A stretch of DNA of 64,000 nt, taken from Halichoerus grypus. Taxonomy: Eukaryota; Chordata; Mammalia; Carnivora; Phocidae. Every line of letters starts with the position of its first letter. Position 1 is the stretch's first letter. Shown piece by piece: positions 1-11,284 of the stretch. Under the pieces are notes generated by a model, which was not told the DNA's origin, did no database searches, and saw only the letters and a program-made list of their open reading frames with translations. The stretch covers positions 8,659,163 through 8,723,162 of the forward strand of contig NC_135719.1 in the NCBI RefSeq assembly GCF_964656455.1. The letters run 5' to 3'. Made by a program: the position numbers and the translations under genes.

Positions 1-123
1 AATACATTTTATCTGTGGATAATTACTATCTATCTCCCCCACTAGACTGAGCTCTTCAGTGTCAGGGACCTCACCATGGAAATCTCTGTATCCACTGCCA
101 AGCATCGCACCAAGCACATACCG
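1..123 (+). repeat. L2 LINE 3'-end fragment
   Basis: The text runs from 'CTCCCCCACTAGACTGAGC' through 'TGTATCCACTGCC' to 'GCACCAAGCACATA', matching in order the 3' UTR of the ancient LINE L2. The family's terminal 'AATAAATATTTG' part is missing or decayed, and the left edge is cut by the window. It is an old non-functional copy. Confidence 0.65.
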
Positions 124-680
124 CCAGCAACTCCATAAATCCCTGCTGCACAATGAAAAATGACATAAAGAGCGATGAGAAGGCTTTGAGTCACCTGCCG
201 CCCCAACGTTGTTGAAATTCTAGCTTCCATACCTGTGAGACAGGGTGGTTCTGCTACCGTTCATGGAGCAATTACTACCTGCCAGGCTCTGGGCCAAGCC
301 CTTCCCTGTTTACACAATGGAGCAAATTTGTGCCAAGCACTTTTACACATTTTTAAAAGTTTAACCTCACTTGACAAAATAAGGCAGTCAAAAGAGACAC
401 AAAGAGACAAGTATACAGACAAAAAGTACACACACAGATGCTTTGTAAAAAGAAATATTTACCTATGTATATATGTGCATGTTCCTACAAAACTTATCTC
501 TACTTCTAAAGGGATAAAACTAGAAGGTATTAACAGTAGTAAAAGTGTGGTAGGAGTAGGAAAAGGGATTACATATATACATGCATTGCATATATATACA
601 CGTTTCTATATAATATTGTCCTAATGATTTTCAACATATAGGTGTGCATTTTCCCTTTAAATCTGCCCACTCAGCATCAA
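124..680. other. Unassigned non-coding stretch
   Basis: AT-rich sequence in which I recognise no gene or repeat family. The 129-codon open frame at 235-624 has no recognisable domain and ends in simple TA-rich sequence, so I treat it as chance. Confidence 0.5.
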
Positions 681-730
681 TGTGCATGTGTGTGTGTGTG
701 TGTGTATGTGTGTGTGTGTGTGTGTGCGTG
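681..730 (+). repeat. (TG)n microsatellite
   Basis: About 25 TG dinucleotides interrupted by CA, TA and CG steps. The interruptions suggest reduced length polymorphism compared with the pure tract at 7.36 kb. Confidence 0.95.
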
Positions 731-1507
731 TAAGTCATGTGAAACAGCTTTGATATAATTATAAGCCGAGGAACAACATCCTTATCTCACACTGCATGTG
801 ATGCCCGTAAAGATATGGAAGTGTGAGCACAAAAGAAAAAGCAAACCTGGAGAAAACATCCTGAGCCTGGGAAGGGACTATTCTGCTTTCTCTTGGGTTC
901 CCTGAGGTTTTTCCTCACCCGTTCTAGAGCGTGTTCCTCATCAGCCCACTCAAGGAATAATGGCAGAAACAGGAGCGAAGTCTTGCTTTTCCATTTTCTT
1001 TTCTGTCTGTCTACAGAGGATCAATCTAAAAACAACAGAAAGCTACAGAAGCAGCGGGAGGGAGTTGTCAGGCCCCATCAGGGAGGGAGCCGATGTGTTC
1101 CCTAAAGTGACTTCACTGCTTTGAGGCAACAGGGAAGCCAAGGGACCATTAGAGACACAGTCCCCCTAGCATGGGAAGGGGCCAGCTGTGCCTCCGAGCA
1201 CACGGGTCGCTTCTGCAAACCAGTGGCGTCCATCCCTCAGCCTCCTCCCCTTGTAGACTGAGGCATGGGCCACACCTCTCGTTTCTTGACTTAAATCATC
1301 TTACTCATCACGGCTGTACAACAGCTGTTCGTCTCTGCATCTTTCCTGACTACAGATCTCCTCGTCACTCCCTGCCATAAACTGCATGGAACCCATTACG
1401 CCATACTCCTCCCTACAACTTGAATTATGACTTCATTACTGCTCTGGCCATCTTTCTTATTGGAGAAGCTTGCTCATGGTCATATTACATCAGAAATATA
1501 TACTTTA
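731..1507. other. Unassigned non-coding stretch
   Basis: No repeat family or exon recognised. Short open frames at 893-1105 and 1171-1380 lack domain signatures and codon regularity. Confidence 0.5.
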
Positions 1508-1725
1508 GAGTCGCACAGGCTTAGTTTTCAATCCTGACTATGCCTCTACATAGTTGTGTGTCCTTGAGCAAGTTTCATAACCTCTGAGAACCTAAGTTTC
1601 TTGGGTCAGACATGAATCTAGCTGTCTGTCTGTCCCAAGGTTGCTGATAGCCTGAGCGCTTGAAAAACAAACGCAAGCTGCTAAAATCAGTGTCCAGCAC
1701 AAAGTATGCCTTCAATAAAGGTCAT
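1508..1725 (+). repeat. MIR SINE
   Basis: The order of MIR landmarks is preserved: a decayed tRNA-like head ('GTTTTCAATCCTGACTATGCC'-like, 5' part), the core 'TGTCCTTGAGCAAGTTTCAT', 'CTCTGAGAACCTAAGTTTC', and the tail 'GTCCAGCACAAAGTATGCC' with 'TTCAATAAAGG'. A central portion differs from consensus and may contain an insertion. Confidence 0.65.
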
Positions 1726-1994
1726 TTCCCTTCTTACCAAGACATCAGAGGGAATCAAATCCATGCCAGGGGTCACTGAAAATGTCACAGACCTAGGGGA
1801 GGTAGAAGAAGTTTAGTGACAGAATGATGAGAAGAATTGCCCATCTCGTCTGCAGTAGGCGTATGAATGGGGAATCCTCTAGATACATAGGCCCCGTGCA
1901 GATGACTTCCCCCCTTCCCAAAAGAGGTCTCACAGATGTGGAGGGGAAAGAACCTTGCAATTAGATACAGATAAACCAGGTAAAAATACCAACC

Positions 1995-2168
1995 TTGCCG
2001 ATGTCTGCTTGTGAGATTCTAGGAAAGATCTTTGACCTTTCTGGATATTGGTTTCTTCATTTATAAAATTGGCTAATGACAGCCCTCTGCAAGATTGTTG
2101 TAAGTTCACATAGAATGACTAGCACCATGCCTTCTCCACAGTAAACAGTCAATACATGTTAGTTAGGG
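1995..2168 (+). repeat. MIR SINE
   Basis: 'GATCTTTGACCTTTCTGG', 'TTTCTTCATTTATAAAATTG' and the tail 'ACAGTAAACAGTCAATACATG' follow the MIR core and 3' region in sense order. The tRNA-like head is absent. Confidence 0.65.
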
Positions 2169-2199
2169 AATTCCCGGGCTTTAAATAATAGTCGTCAAT

Positions 2200-2438
2200 G
2201 CTAATATTGTGGTTACTAAGCATCAGACGTTATTCTAAATAGTGACTGTTTTTCACACAGGCATAGTCACTGAATTTCACTGCTCATAGGAAACCTATGA
2301 CACAGACACTATCATTTTTCTGTGTTAAGAGGGGTAAACAGACACAGATCTCAGAGGCATCACCTGACCTGCCTAAGGCACGTGGCGAGTACATAGCAGA
2401 GCCTGGAATCACACCCTCTGTTCTAAGCAGTCTGGCCT
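2200..2438 (-). repeat. MIR SINE, reverse
   Basis: Read on the minus strand the segment gives the tRNA-like head (complement of 'GCCTGGAATCACACCCTCTG'), the core (complement of 'CACCTGACCTGCCTAAGGC') and the 3' tail. The right boundary is the TSD of the CAN-SINE that starts at 2447. Confidence 0.65.
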
Positions 2439-2446
2439 CAGAATCT

Positions 2447-2661
2447 GTTTGTTTGTTTTTTAAGGTTTATCTATTTTATTTTATAGGAAGAGAGAGAATG
2501 AGCATGAGCGGGAGGGGCAGAAGGAGAAGGAGAGAGAATCTCAAGCAGATCCCCGCTGAGCACGGAGCCAGATGCAGAGCTAAATCTCACCACCCTGAGA
2601 TCATGACCTGAGCTGAAACCAAGAGTTGGGCGCTTAACTGACTGCACCACCCAAGTGCACC
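2447..2661 (-). mobile_element. CAN-SINE (tRNA-derived), reverse
   Basis: The head lies on the right ('CCACCCAAGTGCACCC', complement of the usual GGGTGCACTTGGGTGG) and the T-rich tail on the left, so the element is on the minus strand. It is bracketed by the 8-bp direct repeat CAGAATCT at 2439-2446 and 2662-2669. In CAN-SINEs the head carries Pol III A and B boxes from a tRNA-Lys ancestor; here both are recognisable but mutated. It inserted next to an older MIR. Confidence 0.93.
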
Positions 2662-2778
2662 CAGAATCTTTTTTATTAAACACTCCACTATTCTGCCTCC
2701 AAAATTCAGAAAAATGAACTCTTTGCCACATACCCTGTATTTGAGAACTTCATTTTCAAGAGTACTACCTTTCTTCTT

Positions 2779-2986
2779 TTTTTTATTTCCTAAGATTTTA
2801 TTTATTTGAGAGAGAGAGAGACAGAGAGAGTCAGCGAGAGCATGAGCTGGGGGAGAGGCAGAGGCAGAGGGAGAAGCAGACTCCCCGCTGAGCAGAGAGC
2901 CCAACGTGGGACTCGATCCCAGGACCCGAGATCATGACCTGAGCCGAAGGCAGACGCTTAACCATCTGAGCCACCCAGGCATCCCC
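2779..2986 (-). mobile_element. CAN-SINE, reverse, 21-bp TSD
   Basis: Flanked by a perfect 21-bp target-site duplication at 2758-2778 and 2987-3007 (begins AAGAGTACTACC). An undamaged long TSD and well-preserved head ('GAGCCACCCAGGCATCCC') point to a relatively recent L1-mobilised insertion. Poly-T, TAAGATTTTATTTATTTG and a (GA)n tract lie on the left, as expected for the minus strand. Confidence 0.97.
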
Positions 2987-3042
2987 AAGAGTACTACCTT
3001 TCTTCTTAATCTCTGTAATAGTTCATATCAATCATGGTTTCT

Positions 3043-3239
3043 TTTTTTTATTTTTTATTTTTTTTAGAGAGAGATAGGGAGCATGAGCGTGAGGGGCAGA
3101 GGGAGAGGGAGAGAGAATTTCAAGCAGATCCCCACTGAGTGTGGAGCCCAATATGGGGCTCAATACCAGGACCTGAGATCATGACCCGAGCCAAAATTAA
3201 GAGTTGGACACTCAACTGACTGAGCCATCCAGGTGCCCC
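3043..3239 (-). mobile_element. CAN-SINE, reverse
   Basis: A 15-bp TSD TCAATCATGGTTTCT occurs at 3028-3042 and 3240-3254. The left side is T-rich followed by GAGAGAGATAGGG, and the right end is the head 'GAGCCATCCAGGTGCCCC'. Third minus-strand SINE within 800 bp. Confidence 0.97.
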
Positions 3240-3497
3240 TCAATCATGGTTTCTAAGGGCAAGGGACTGAAACCAAATCTGTCTGACTTAGGAGCACAAA
3301 GAAGAAAGATAGGGGAATTCACAGCATGAACAGGAATGTTGGAGAACCAGGATCAGAGGGAAGGTACTGGGAACGGTGCTGCACAGTTAAACACACCTAA
3401 AACATCGTATCGCTGGAAATTTCTAACTTTAGCTCTGATGGAGGAGATTATATCAGACCATCCTCTTACTGCGAACAACTATAAACCTGGATAAAAT

Positions 3498-3521
3498 CAC
3501 ACACACACACACACACACACC
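3498..3521 (+). repeat. (CA)n microsatellite
   Basis: Twelve uninterrupted CA units. Confidence 0.95.
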
Positions 3522-3570
3522 TATGTGCACACACCCCATCATCTATTTGAAGAAACTAGATTAAATGTAT

Positions 3571-3725
3571 AGACTCTGGAGCCCCACTGCCTGCATTCAA
3601 AGCTTGACCCAACCATTTACCAGCTACATGGTCTTGGACATGGCTGTTAACCTTGCTGTGCCTCGGTAGTCGCATCTGCAAAATGGGGATAACAATAACA
3701 GTCTCATGTGACTGTGATGCAAATT
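3571..3725 (+). repeat. MIR SINE
   Basis: Clear sense-strand match: 'AGACTCTGGAGCCCCACTGC', 'ACCATTTACCAGCTACATGG', 'CTTGCTGTGCCTCGG' and 'CATCTGCAAAATGGGGATAA' occur in consensus order. It is one of the best-preserved MIR copies here; the 3' tail past 3725 is lost. Confidence 0.85.
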
Positions 3726-4620
3726 TTTCTCTCAATCTTCATGCGATAACCAGTTGAGCAGAGTTGCTGCCAACCAATGCCCTTGAGGAACGCCACTTGA
3801 GGAAGTGTGGGAAGGAAGAATGGACTAGAAATAAGATGGTCATGGGCTGGGATTTCTCCTTATCCATGCGCAATGGCTAAATTGGTGTCCTGGAGCTTAC
3901 TACCTTCTAAAATTCCAAATCTCTGGCTTCCAAATCTGCTGCCTTACCCACAAGCAACCTTTACTTCAAAGGCATCCAGAAAACACAGCTTACTCTGGGT
4001 TGCCTCAGGCCAATGACTTCCCTTGAAACTCAAAAGTCAGCCTGGTGGGAGAAAAATCCCTGTATGAAAATAATACCTTCTTCCTCGATATCTTTGTCTC
4101 TTGCTCATGTCCAAGTTTTATCTGTTAGCATTTCAGAAGGGGGAAAGAAAACCAACAAGATTTCCTTCTTGTTAGCCCTGCAGGACCTCACAGAACCCCA
4201 GAAAAACAAAACTAGAGTTTTTCGCTCCTTGGCAAATCATCACCTGAGCTAGAATCTCACTGCAGAATATTTATCACTGGTGATAATGTAAAGAGGCAGA
4301 AAGATCACAGCATGATTTGGGGATCCCTGGTGTCATCTGCTGCTTTCGACAGTGGAGGAAATCTGCAGCCTGAGGATCTGAGAAAGCTTGATGTGGTTGT
4401 CAGAGTAAGAGATTCAGTCTCCCCCCTCCTAGGTACTTACTCCTGGGAGAGGGCTTCGGGTACAGGAACCTATATTTGAAGTCAGTCTGTGTAGGAAGAG
4501 CCCAGCTGAGCTCAGGATCAACCCAGAAAGGCCACAAACCTAAGTCAGTAATGTGGGGCATACAATCGTATCTTTTTTTTTTTTTTTTTTTTGACTCCGA
4601 GTTTGTTTATATAAAAGTGC
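3726..4620. other. Unassigned non-coding stretch with poly-T tract
   Basis: No gene or repeat family recognised, apart from a run of 20 T bases at about 4572-4591. Small open frames at 3807-4016 and 4013-4252 have no recognisable features. Confidence 0.5.
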
Positions 4621-4778
4621 AGGGTGTGACTGGGTGGCCCAGTCAATTAAGCCTCTGACTCCTGGTTTGGGGTCAGGTTGTGATCTCAGGGTCCTGGGAT
4701 TGAGCCCCACATTGGGTTCCATGCTCAGCACAGCATCTGCTTGAGATTCTCTATCCCTCCTCTGCCCCTCCTGCCCGT

Positions 4779-4810
<32 letters not shown>

Positions 4811-4825
4811 AAATAAATAAATAAA
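4621..4825 (+). mobile_element. CAN-SINE, diverged copy
   Basis: Head 'GACTGGGTGGCCCAGTCAATTAAG' region is mutated relative to the family, the body 'CTCAGGGTCCTGGGATTGAG' is recognisable, and a pure (TC)n tract and AAATAAATAAATAAA tail follow. It belongs to an older layer than its neighbour and ends exactly where the next SINE begins. No convincing TSD was seen. Confidence 0.9.
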
Positions 4826-5036
4826 GGGGTGCCTGGGTGGCTCAGTTGGTTAAGTGTCTGCCTTCAGCTCAGCTCAGGATCTGGGGGTCCTGGGATCAAG
4901 CCCTGTGTCAGGCTCCTGTTCTGCAAGGGGCCTGCTTCTCCCTCTCCCTCTGCCTGCCGCTCCCCGTGCTTGTGCTCTCTCTCTCTGTCAAATAAATAAA
5001 TAAAATACAATAAAATAAATCTTTAAAGAAAATAAG
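4826..5036 (+). mobile_element. CAN-SINE inserted in the tail of the preceding SINE
   Basis: Starts 'GGGGTGCCTGGGTGGCTCAG' immediately after the A-rich tail of the SINE at 4621-4825, giving a head-to-tail pair. It ends in (TC)n, 'GTCAAATAAATAAATAAAAT' and 'AAATCTTTAAAG'. A-rich SINE tails are common L1-endonuclease targets, so a second insertion into the tail is the simplest explanation. Confidence 0.95.
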
Positions 5037-5629
5037 AAATTAACAAAAGTACAAACCTGAAAATTTTTGCTTTTGCATAGAATTAGTAATTATACACTCT
5101 TAAATTTGCATTCTTTATCACATATAACGTCCACTCTGATGCATTCTTATTTAATCCTTACTAAACTGTTTGTGATAACTTGTATTATTGCCAGATGACA
5201 CATGAATAATTGTATGTCCAGAAATATGAAAAAACAAGGCCAAAGCTACCAAACGAGTAAGTGGTGGCATACAAATTTAACTATGGGAATATTAATAGCA
5301 AGAGATCCTGAACTGTATCTGAAATGAGGCTGGGATGATTAAAAAAACAAAAAAATCTGTGGACCAAAAATAAATGTTCTAAAGTTTAAGGACAATTAGA
5401 AAGTGAAGATTTCAGAAAACAGTTACAAAACTATTTGAGCTACTCTGCAGTTAACAATCTAATATTAGTATTGGATTGAGAATCATTGTTCTCTTTACCG
5501 CTTAGAATATTCTAGTAGTCAACCAAGACAGAGAGCCCGATTCTCAAAGAACTACCAGGAGACTATGTTGGAAGAAACAAATACAAGTTAAATAGCAGAT
5601 CATAGACACTAAGAACTGTAGAGTTTTGC
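5037..5629. other. Unassigned AT-rich stretch
   Basis: No gene, RNA or recognisable interspersed repeat. Confidence 0.5.
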
Positions 5630-5756
5630 TGCATTTGTTTATTTGATCAACAAAGAGTTGTGCTCTCATACTCTGGTGTACTAAGTAAGCTCTGTGGATA
5701 CATCAGAGAACAAAATACACAAAATCCCTGCCCATATGGAACTTACACTCTGTGGC
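5630..5756 (-). repeat. L2 LINE 3' end, reverse
   Basis: 'GTGGATACATCAGAGAACAA', 'AAAATCCCTGCCC' and 'TGGAACTTACACTCT' match the antisense of the L2 3' UTR in the right order. Confidence 0.7.
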
Positions 5757-5977
5757 TGAACAAATCCATTTCTTAATGCAAACACAATCGGAATGGGTAA
5801 GTTAGATTCTTCTGGAAAATGGGTGGAATGCACCCAATTTCTATCTGAATTTTGACACAGTGAGCCCTAAGACTACAGCAAGTCAAGAAAAGCATGGAAT
5901 TCTATTCAATCTAGAATTCTGGGCACAAAATTTTAGAGGATACAAAGAAAATCAGTAATCAAGTTAAACAATATCTT

Positions 5978-6339
5978 TTTCTTTTAAAGATTTATGTGTG
6001 CAGGGGCGCCTGGGTGGCTCAGTCATTAAGCGTCTGCCTTCGGCTCAGGTCATGATCTCAGGGTCCTGGGATCGAGCCCCGCATCGGGCTCCCTGCTCTG
6101 CCGGAAGCCTGCTTCTCCCTCTCCCACTCCCCCTGCTTGTGTTCCCTCTCTCGCTCTGTCTCTCTCTGCCAAATAAATTAAAAAAAAAAAAAAAAAAAAG
6201 ATTTATGTGTGCATTTTAGAGAGAGAGAGCAGGGGGGAGGGGCAGAGGGAGATGGAGAGAGAATCTCCAGCAGACTTCCGCTGACCTGAGCCAAAATCAA
6301 GAGTAGGCCCCTTAAGCAACTGAGCCACCCTGCCGCCCC
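5978..6339 (-). mobile_element. Old CAN-SINE (reverse) split by a younger SINE
   Basis: The minus-strand SINE has its tail side at 5978-6002 and resumes at 6214 with a GAGAGAGAGAGC tract, ending with the decayed head 'GAGCCACCCTGCCGCCCC'. Imperfect outer TSDs lie at 5961-5977 and 6340-6356 (shared ending AATATCTT). A younger plus-strand SINE occupies 6003-6196 and its TSD extends to 6213. Nesting gives relative ages directly. Confidence 0.88.
6003..6196 (+). mobile_element. CAN-SINE nested inside an older SINE
   Basis: A 17-bp perfect TSD, AAAGATTTATGTGTGCA, lies at 5986-6002 and 6197-6213. Head 'GGGGCGCCTGGGTGGCTCAG' and B-box-like 'GGGATCGAGCCCC' are intact. The body type is 'CTCTGCCGGAAGCCTGC', as in other type-B copies of this window. 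Confidence 0.97.
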
Positions 6340-6356
6340 AAGAGAATTAATATCTT

Positions 6357-7139
6357 GATGCAATATTCTTAAAAATCAAAATTAATGCAAAAAATCAGGA
6401 TAATATCAAAATTCTAAATAAAGGCAAGATTTTCCCTTCGGCCTCAGACTTCAGTATGGTTCCACAGGGCTCTGAGTGAATAGGTAGAGGCTAAAGGCAA
6501 GAAGGTAAGCTCTACTAATGCTTGTGGGGGCACCTGTCTGGTTGTGGGCCCTGAATGCACCTTCCTAATGTAACCCCTGGCACTTGTAAACTTGCAAATG
6601 GAACTGTGTTAGAAGTGTAGCTACTCATGCAAATGGAGCAGAACTACTTTTGTCAGCTCCAGTTTGCTTGTAGTTAAATGATGCCCCAGGATAGAATGAA
6701 CAAAACTCAAAAGTAGAAAGCCAAAGCCACTATGTTCCCAGCCCCATTTATTTCCTGTGTCACTGCGTGTAGCTCCTTAGCTTTTCTGGGCCTCATTTAT
6801 GACATCTATAAAATAGGCACATCCTTTCCAGCTCTCCATCAGACCCTGACCAACTGGCCCAACTGTGGTTTCACGGTAAGGAGAGGGATATCTACTTGCC
6901 TCTACATGATGCTCTTGGAACCAAAAACACAGTCCATTTTGTCCAGCTTCGGTGCACATTTTGAGGTCAAGTCCAAAAAAAACCAAAAACCAAAAAACCT
7001 CGCTGTATTTTTATTTTCATGCAGGGAAACTGAGGAATGTACCTATTACAAATTTTGCATATGGGTACAAGATAAGTCTGCGTAGGAACTAATTGTATAT
7101 CCAGGAATCCTTACCCTAAGTGCAGCTGCGCCAGTGTTC
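6357..7139. other. Mostly unassigned; weak MIR trace
   Basis: A short MIR-like sense fragment is visible around 6755-6822 ('TTTCTGGGCCTCATTTATGA' followed by 'CTATAAAATAGG'). The rest is unassigned. The 117-codon open frame at 6732-7085 overlaps the MIR trace and has no domain. Confidence 0.4.
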
Positions 7140-7280
7140 CCCAGTAAGCTCACCAGATAACCGCGGGCAAGCCACTGAAACTCTCTGGACCTTAGTTCTT
7201 TCATTTAGAAAACAGGAGGATAGACTTGATGATCTACGGTGTCACAGCTTGACAGCCAGCGATTCTCTGAGTATATCTAT
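7140..7280 (+). repeat. Probable MIR-family fragment
   Basis: 'GGGCAAGCCACTGAAACTCTC', trimmed to its core, with 'TGGACCTTAGTTCTTTCATT' and 'AGACTTGATGATCTA' resembles the MIR core and one of its tail variants. Divergence is high. Confidence 0.45.
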
Positions 7281-7360
7281 CAAATATGGTGTCTCTAAGC
7301 CGGGAAATCTGAAACAAGCTCCTGGCCCATGGAAAATACCCATTATTATTACATAAAATC

Positions 7361-7361
<1 letters not shown>

Positions 7362-7414
<53 letters not shown>
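7362..7414 (+). repeat. (TG)n microsatellite
   Basis: About 26 perfect TG units, the longest pure dinucleotide tract in the window and likely polymorphic. It also has Z-DNA potential. Confidence 0.97.
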
Positions 7415-7417
<3 letters not shown>

Positions 7418-8684
7418 TAATTTTCTAGGTTCAGTTGCATTTGGTTCTGGCAATTTTCTTTATATCTTAGTTTGCAGAGATAATGAATCTAAAAAAGATT
7501 CATTTCTTTGTCATGAGGAATGAAAATGAGATTTTGGAGTACTATCCCCATGCTTCTCTCCTATCCAATAAAGACCTTTCTCCTTAACAGAGAGTTTATT
7601 TTCAGAGCCACAAGACCCAGAAGCTAACCTGAAGGTTCAACATTTTTTTACAATGATTCTCCTTCCCAAGCCTCCTCCTCCAGAGCAACACAGTCTTTGC
7701 TAGCCCACGTGTTACTGCTTGATATTTCAGCTGACATTCAGATTTCACACATTTGGCCACTCTCAGGGCCATTAGAGTCTTCCCGAGTCTTGATTTCTGT
7801 GTCACCTTTGTGGTGTGGAAGGTCCCTGAGTATGGCAGGATATCTCACACCTTCCCACATTTTTCATTTTCCATTCAGTAAACATTTGGATGGGGCAAAC
7901 CCACCCCCTTTGAGGCCACTGGTTCATCACTGCTGCACCTGCTGACTTACTGCCATTATCATGAGCATCCCCATCATTCCCAGTCCTGCCTGACTCTTCT
8001 TCTTCCTTCTCTTTGACTCAAAACAATCCAGAAGGGAAGGAAAATGTAGTCTATGCTTTCATGTCCTTTTTCTCCACAAACATTCTTAACCATGCCAAGG
8101 CACAGAGAGGAGGGTCCCTATGTGCTTCTGACCAATGAGAAAAACCACCTGCCCCCGTCGTTGTTGTAGCCCTAACTAACTAGTTAACTAACTCCAATTC
8201 CATTGGTCCTGCCACTTTCCATGCCTCTCATCTCTTCCACATTCTCACTTCCTTTCTCACCAAGCTTACATTCCATGGGTCATCATTATAATCACTCCTG
8301 ACATTTGCTTTCAACATCTTTGCTGTCTTTGCCTCCATCACACTTGCCTGGAAAAGCCCAGGGTTATAAATAACTGTTGTCCACTGCGGGCCTGACCTGA
8401 GCAATGATGGCCAGCTGGGGAACCAGTCCCATTTACGTTCATGACCACATATCACACATGGGCTCTTGAGTGGGGAGGTGATGTCCCCTCACAGGAGGTC
8501 CTATAAGTTCCAGGGCAAAGAGTGGATGTAGTCATTCCTTTATAGAAGAAGGAGAGAATGAATACCTGGGAACATTAATACAATCTACAGAGGTGAAAAT
8601 AAAAATAAACATGTTTATTGAAGATATATTTTGAAGATAGAAAACAACAGAAAGGTAACATAAAGAGAGAAGAAATCAAAAATG
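7415..8684. other. Unassigned non-coding stretch
   Basis: No gene or repeat family I can name. The antisense open frames at 7602-7805 and 8228-8455 lack domain features. An earlier-than-MIR repeat could be hidden here. Confidence 0.45.
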
Positions 8685-9118
8685 ACTCTCAGGTTTTGAG
8701 TCTGATAATTGGGTAGATACTGGTTAGTTATCCAACTGAAAAAAACTAAGGAGGAAGCGGTACAGGATTGGAAGGTGGACAGAAAGATCCTTATCACCAC
8801 TAGTCAGGCTCTCTGAGTCATCCAAGGGAAGTGTTCACAGAGGTTATTGGACATACAAATTTGGGGTTCTGGGGAGAAGTCAGGGCTAGAGATATTAATT
8901 TGACCATAATTTGTATATATATTGGCATTTGAACATAATAGGTTCCTTTAAGTATAGAATGTAGATAAGCAGAAGCCCAGGGCTAAGATTAAGTCCTTAA
9001 GGCAGACCAACATTTACAGGTCGAATGAGAAAGCTAGTGAAATAGTCAGCAAAGAAACTTGAGAATCAGTGACCAGGGATGCTGGAAAGTGGTATTGTGG
9101 AAACCAGGAGGGCACTGG
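8685..9118 (-). repeat. L2 LINE, ORF2/3' region, reverse
   Basis: The order of antisense L2 landmarks is kept: 'GGACATACAAATTTGGGG', 'GGGCTAGAGATATTAATTTG', 'AGCCCAGGGCTAAGATTAAG', 'CCAACATTTACAGGTC' and 'GAAACCAGGAGGGCACTGG'. On the other strand these are the C-terminal coding part of L2 ORF2. Many indels; no open frame is left. Confidence 0.65.
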
Positions 9119-9129
9119 TTTGTGTCAAA

Positions 9130-9290
9130 CACTTGAGACGCATTATCCTGATCCTCACACCTTGCTGGGTGGATATTACTGCTACCATTTAATGGGAACT
9201 AGAAAGACTGATGACCACATCCAAGTTCACTCAAGTAATAAACTTCAGCACTAGTAATCAAACTGACGTCTGCTAACCTCAGAATTCCTA
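9130..9290 (-). repeat. MIR SINE, reverse
   Basis: 'GATCCTCACACCTTGCTGGG', 'TGGATATTACTGCTACCATT' and 'ACCACATCCAAGTTCACTC' follow the antisense MIR order (tail, core, head). Confidence 0.65.
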
Positions 9291-10421
9291 TGCCTCCCAT
9301 CACATCTTATTATCTCCAATGAGGATAAAAAGGAATGAAGGAAGGAAAAGGAAGGTGAAGGGAGGGACGAATGAATGAATGAATCCTAACAGTCAGAAAG
9401 AAACAGTTCACAACTGGGAAATTTATCAAGCTCTATAAGCTTAGACAGGAATGCAGAGGGGTCTTCATTCCCCATGAAGAATGTCAACCACCATCTTAAG
9501 GATGTTTTGCTTTTTTTATAACAATTGGTAGATTTTCCCCTACCCCATCTTTAGCATGCATGGAAGGGCTGATACTAATTAACTTAATATATGTCAAGTG
9601 CTTGGAGGGTAGCAGAAAACTGGGACTATATAGGTCTAAAAGTAGTTTCCTATGTAGCCACTAGGGACTTCCCCATGCCACTGTTCTTGTCATTTGATTG
9701 GGCAAAGGAAAGGCTATCAAGTGAGTGGGACACAATTTCTCCCTCACAGACTTAAGGTCTGGCTTGTGGATCATTATTGCTCTATTGTCAGATGCTTACA
9801 GATTTTTCTCATTTTATTTGTTTCATCACCCAGTAATTATCACTTAGGTTTTCCAGCAAGTCATTCTCATCAACTTTCCCCCCCTCCTCTCTTTGGAGAG
9901 TAGATGGGAACTGCTGGTAGGAAGTTCTGGGGGACAGATCCTTTATGTCATTCAGCCATTAGCCTAGAGAGGAAGTCTTTTAAAAGTACCAGATGCAGGG
10001 ATTCTAGTTGTCTTTATTCAGAAATGCTTAAATTCAAGGATGACAAGGTTAACGGTTATTTTGATGGGATCATGATTGGCCTCTTGCTTTTCCCGCCTAA
10101 GTCTTATTTCATTTGTTTTTCTGTTCAAAAGACAGATTGACAAAATACAATTTACAAAGAAAAAACTCCTTCATTTCCTGGCCTCCTGTGGTTCCCTGGT
10201 TCCATGCCCCTTCTCCAACCATAATTTCACCTCCGATTTTTCAAGCACTATTTTTTCTCCACAACTTTAGCCAAACACTTTCTCATCTTTTCTCTCATCT
10301 TTCCTTGGTTTGGGGCACAGTTTGTTTGTTCTTCTGACTACCCTCCATGAAGCTATACTGTTTGCTTGTCCTGCATGATCACAGGGTTGTTTGTAGCTCA
10401 ACTGCTCTCTTCAATGTCCAT
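9291..10421. other. Unassigned non-coding stretch
   Basis: Contains a short purine-rich run with three GAAT units at about 9304-9385. No exon or repeat family recognised. Confidence 0.5.
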
Positions 10422-10490
10422 GCTAGCCAACTAAGATGCAAGGGGGAAAGTAACTGATTTCTTTCCTATTTAAAGAACCACAGGCTGATC
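10422..10490 (+). repeat. Local direct repeat, copy 1 (partner 12713-12780)
   Basis: 69 bp that recur 2.29 kb downstream with four substitutions and one single-base gap. The first bases are GCTAGCCAACTAAGATGC and the last are CCACAGGCTGATC. It does not match a family I recognise, so it is described as a local duplication. Confidence 0.9.
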
Positions 10491-11284
10491 AATGAACTGC
10501 CTTACTTCCATGATATGGTCCCAGCTAAGTTGCTGACATGCAGAGAACTGAATGTCTTCTTCGGTTCCTTGGCTTTCAATTTTCCCAAATCTGTGGTCTT
10601 CAAAGTGGTTGTGATGCTGCAACCCCATTTCTCTGGGGGCGGCTGGGGGGACATTCTGGAAGAGGAATAAGATCCCTGAAGCACAGACTGATTGGAAGAA
10701 GTTCAGACATGCTTCTCAAGGGCCAGGCCTTTGTTCTCCAACATTGGCTGAGGCCACTTCTGCTCTCTGGGGCAATTGGTCCGTTAGTGAAATGAAAAGG
10801 TTCTGGGAAAAGTCTACAAAACAGGTTGAGAACCTTAAAATGAGGGGATACATAAGGATTATTATTGAGGAACCACATGTGTTCATTATGCTTACAATCA
10901 CCATAAAATCATAGCATTTGGTCTTAAGAGTCTTTTTTTGCTGGATCCAATGGTGCTTTCTTTGCTTAGCCTATAAATCCCTTGGATAGTACAATCTCCC
11001 CTGGGTTTAGTATATTATGCAGAAGAATTTGTCAAGATCCACAATGCCCATATTAGCTCACTGTTTGGGCCTTGACATACGAACTTTATTTGCAGAAATG
11101 GAGGTCATGGAATAGAAACTAACATTTCTCATTATTAAATGCTACCCCACACCTTCCCATTGCTCCTCTATTCTCCTGTTTCGTCTCAAATTTTACCCTG
11201 CCCTTCCCTTGTGATTTCTTCAACCTTCCCCTCTGAACCATTTTGTCATCTTGGACACCTTTCCATCGTGCCTTAATACTAATA
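10491..11284. other. Unassigned non-coding stretch
   Basis: No gene or repeat family recognised. Confidence 0.45.

Noticed and set aside
235..624. 129-codon open frame
   Set aside because: No domain, AT-rich simple sequence at its 3' half, no splice or promoter context; chance frame.
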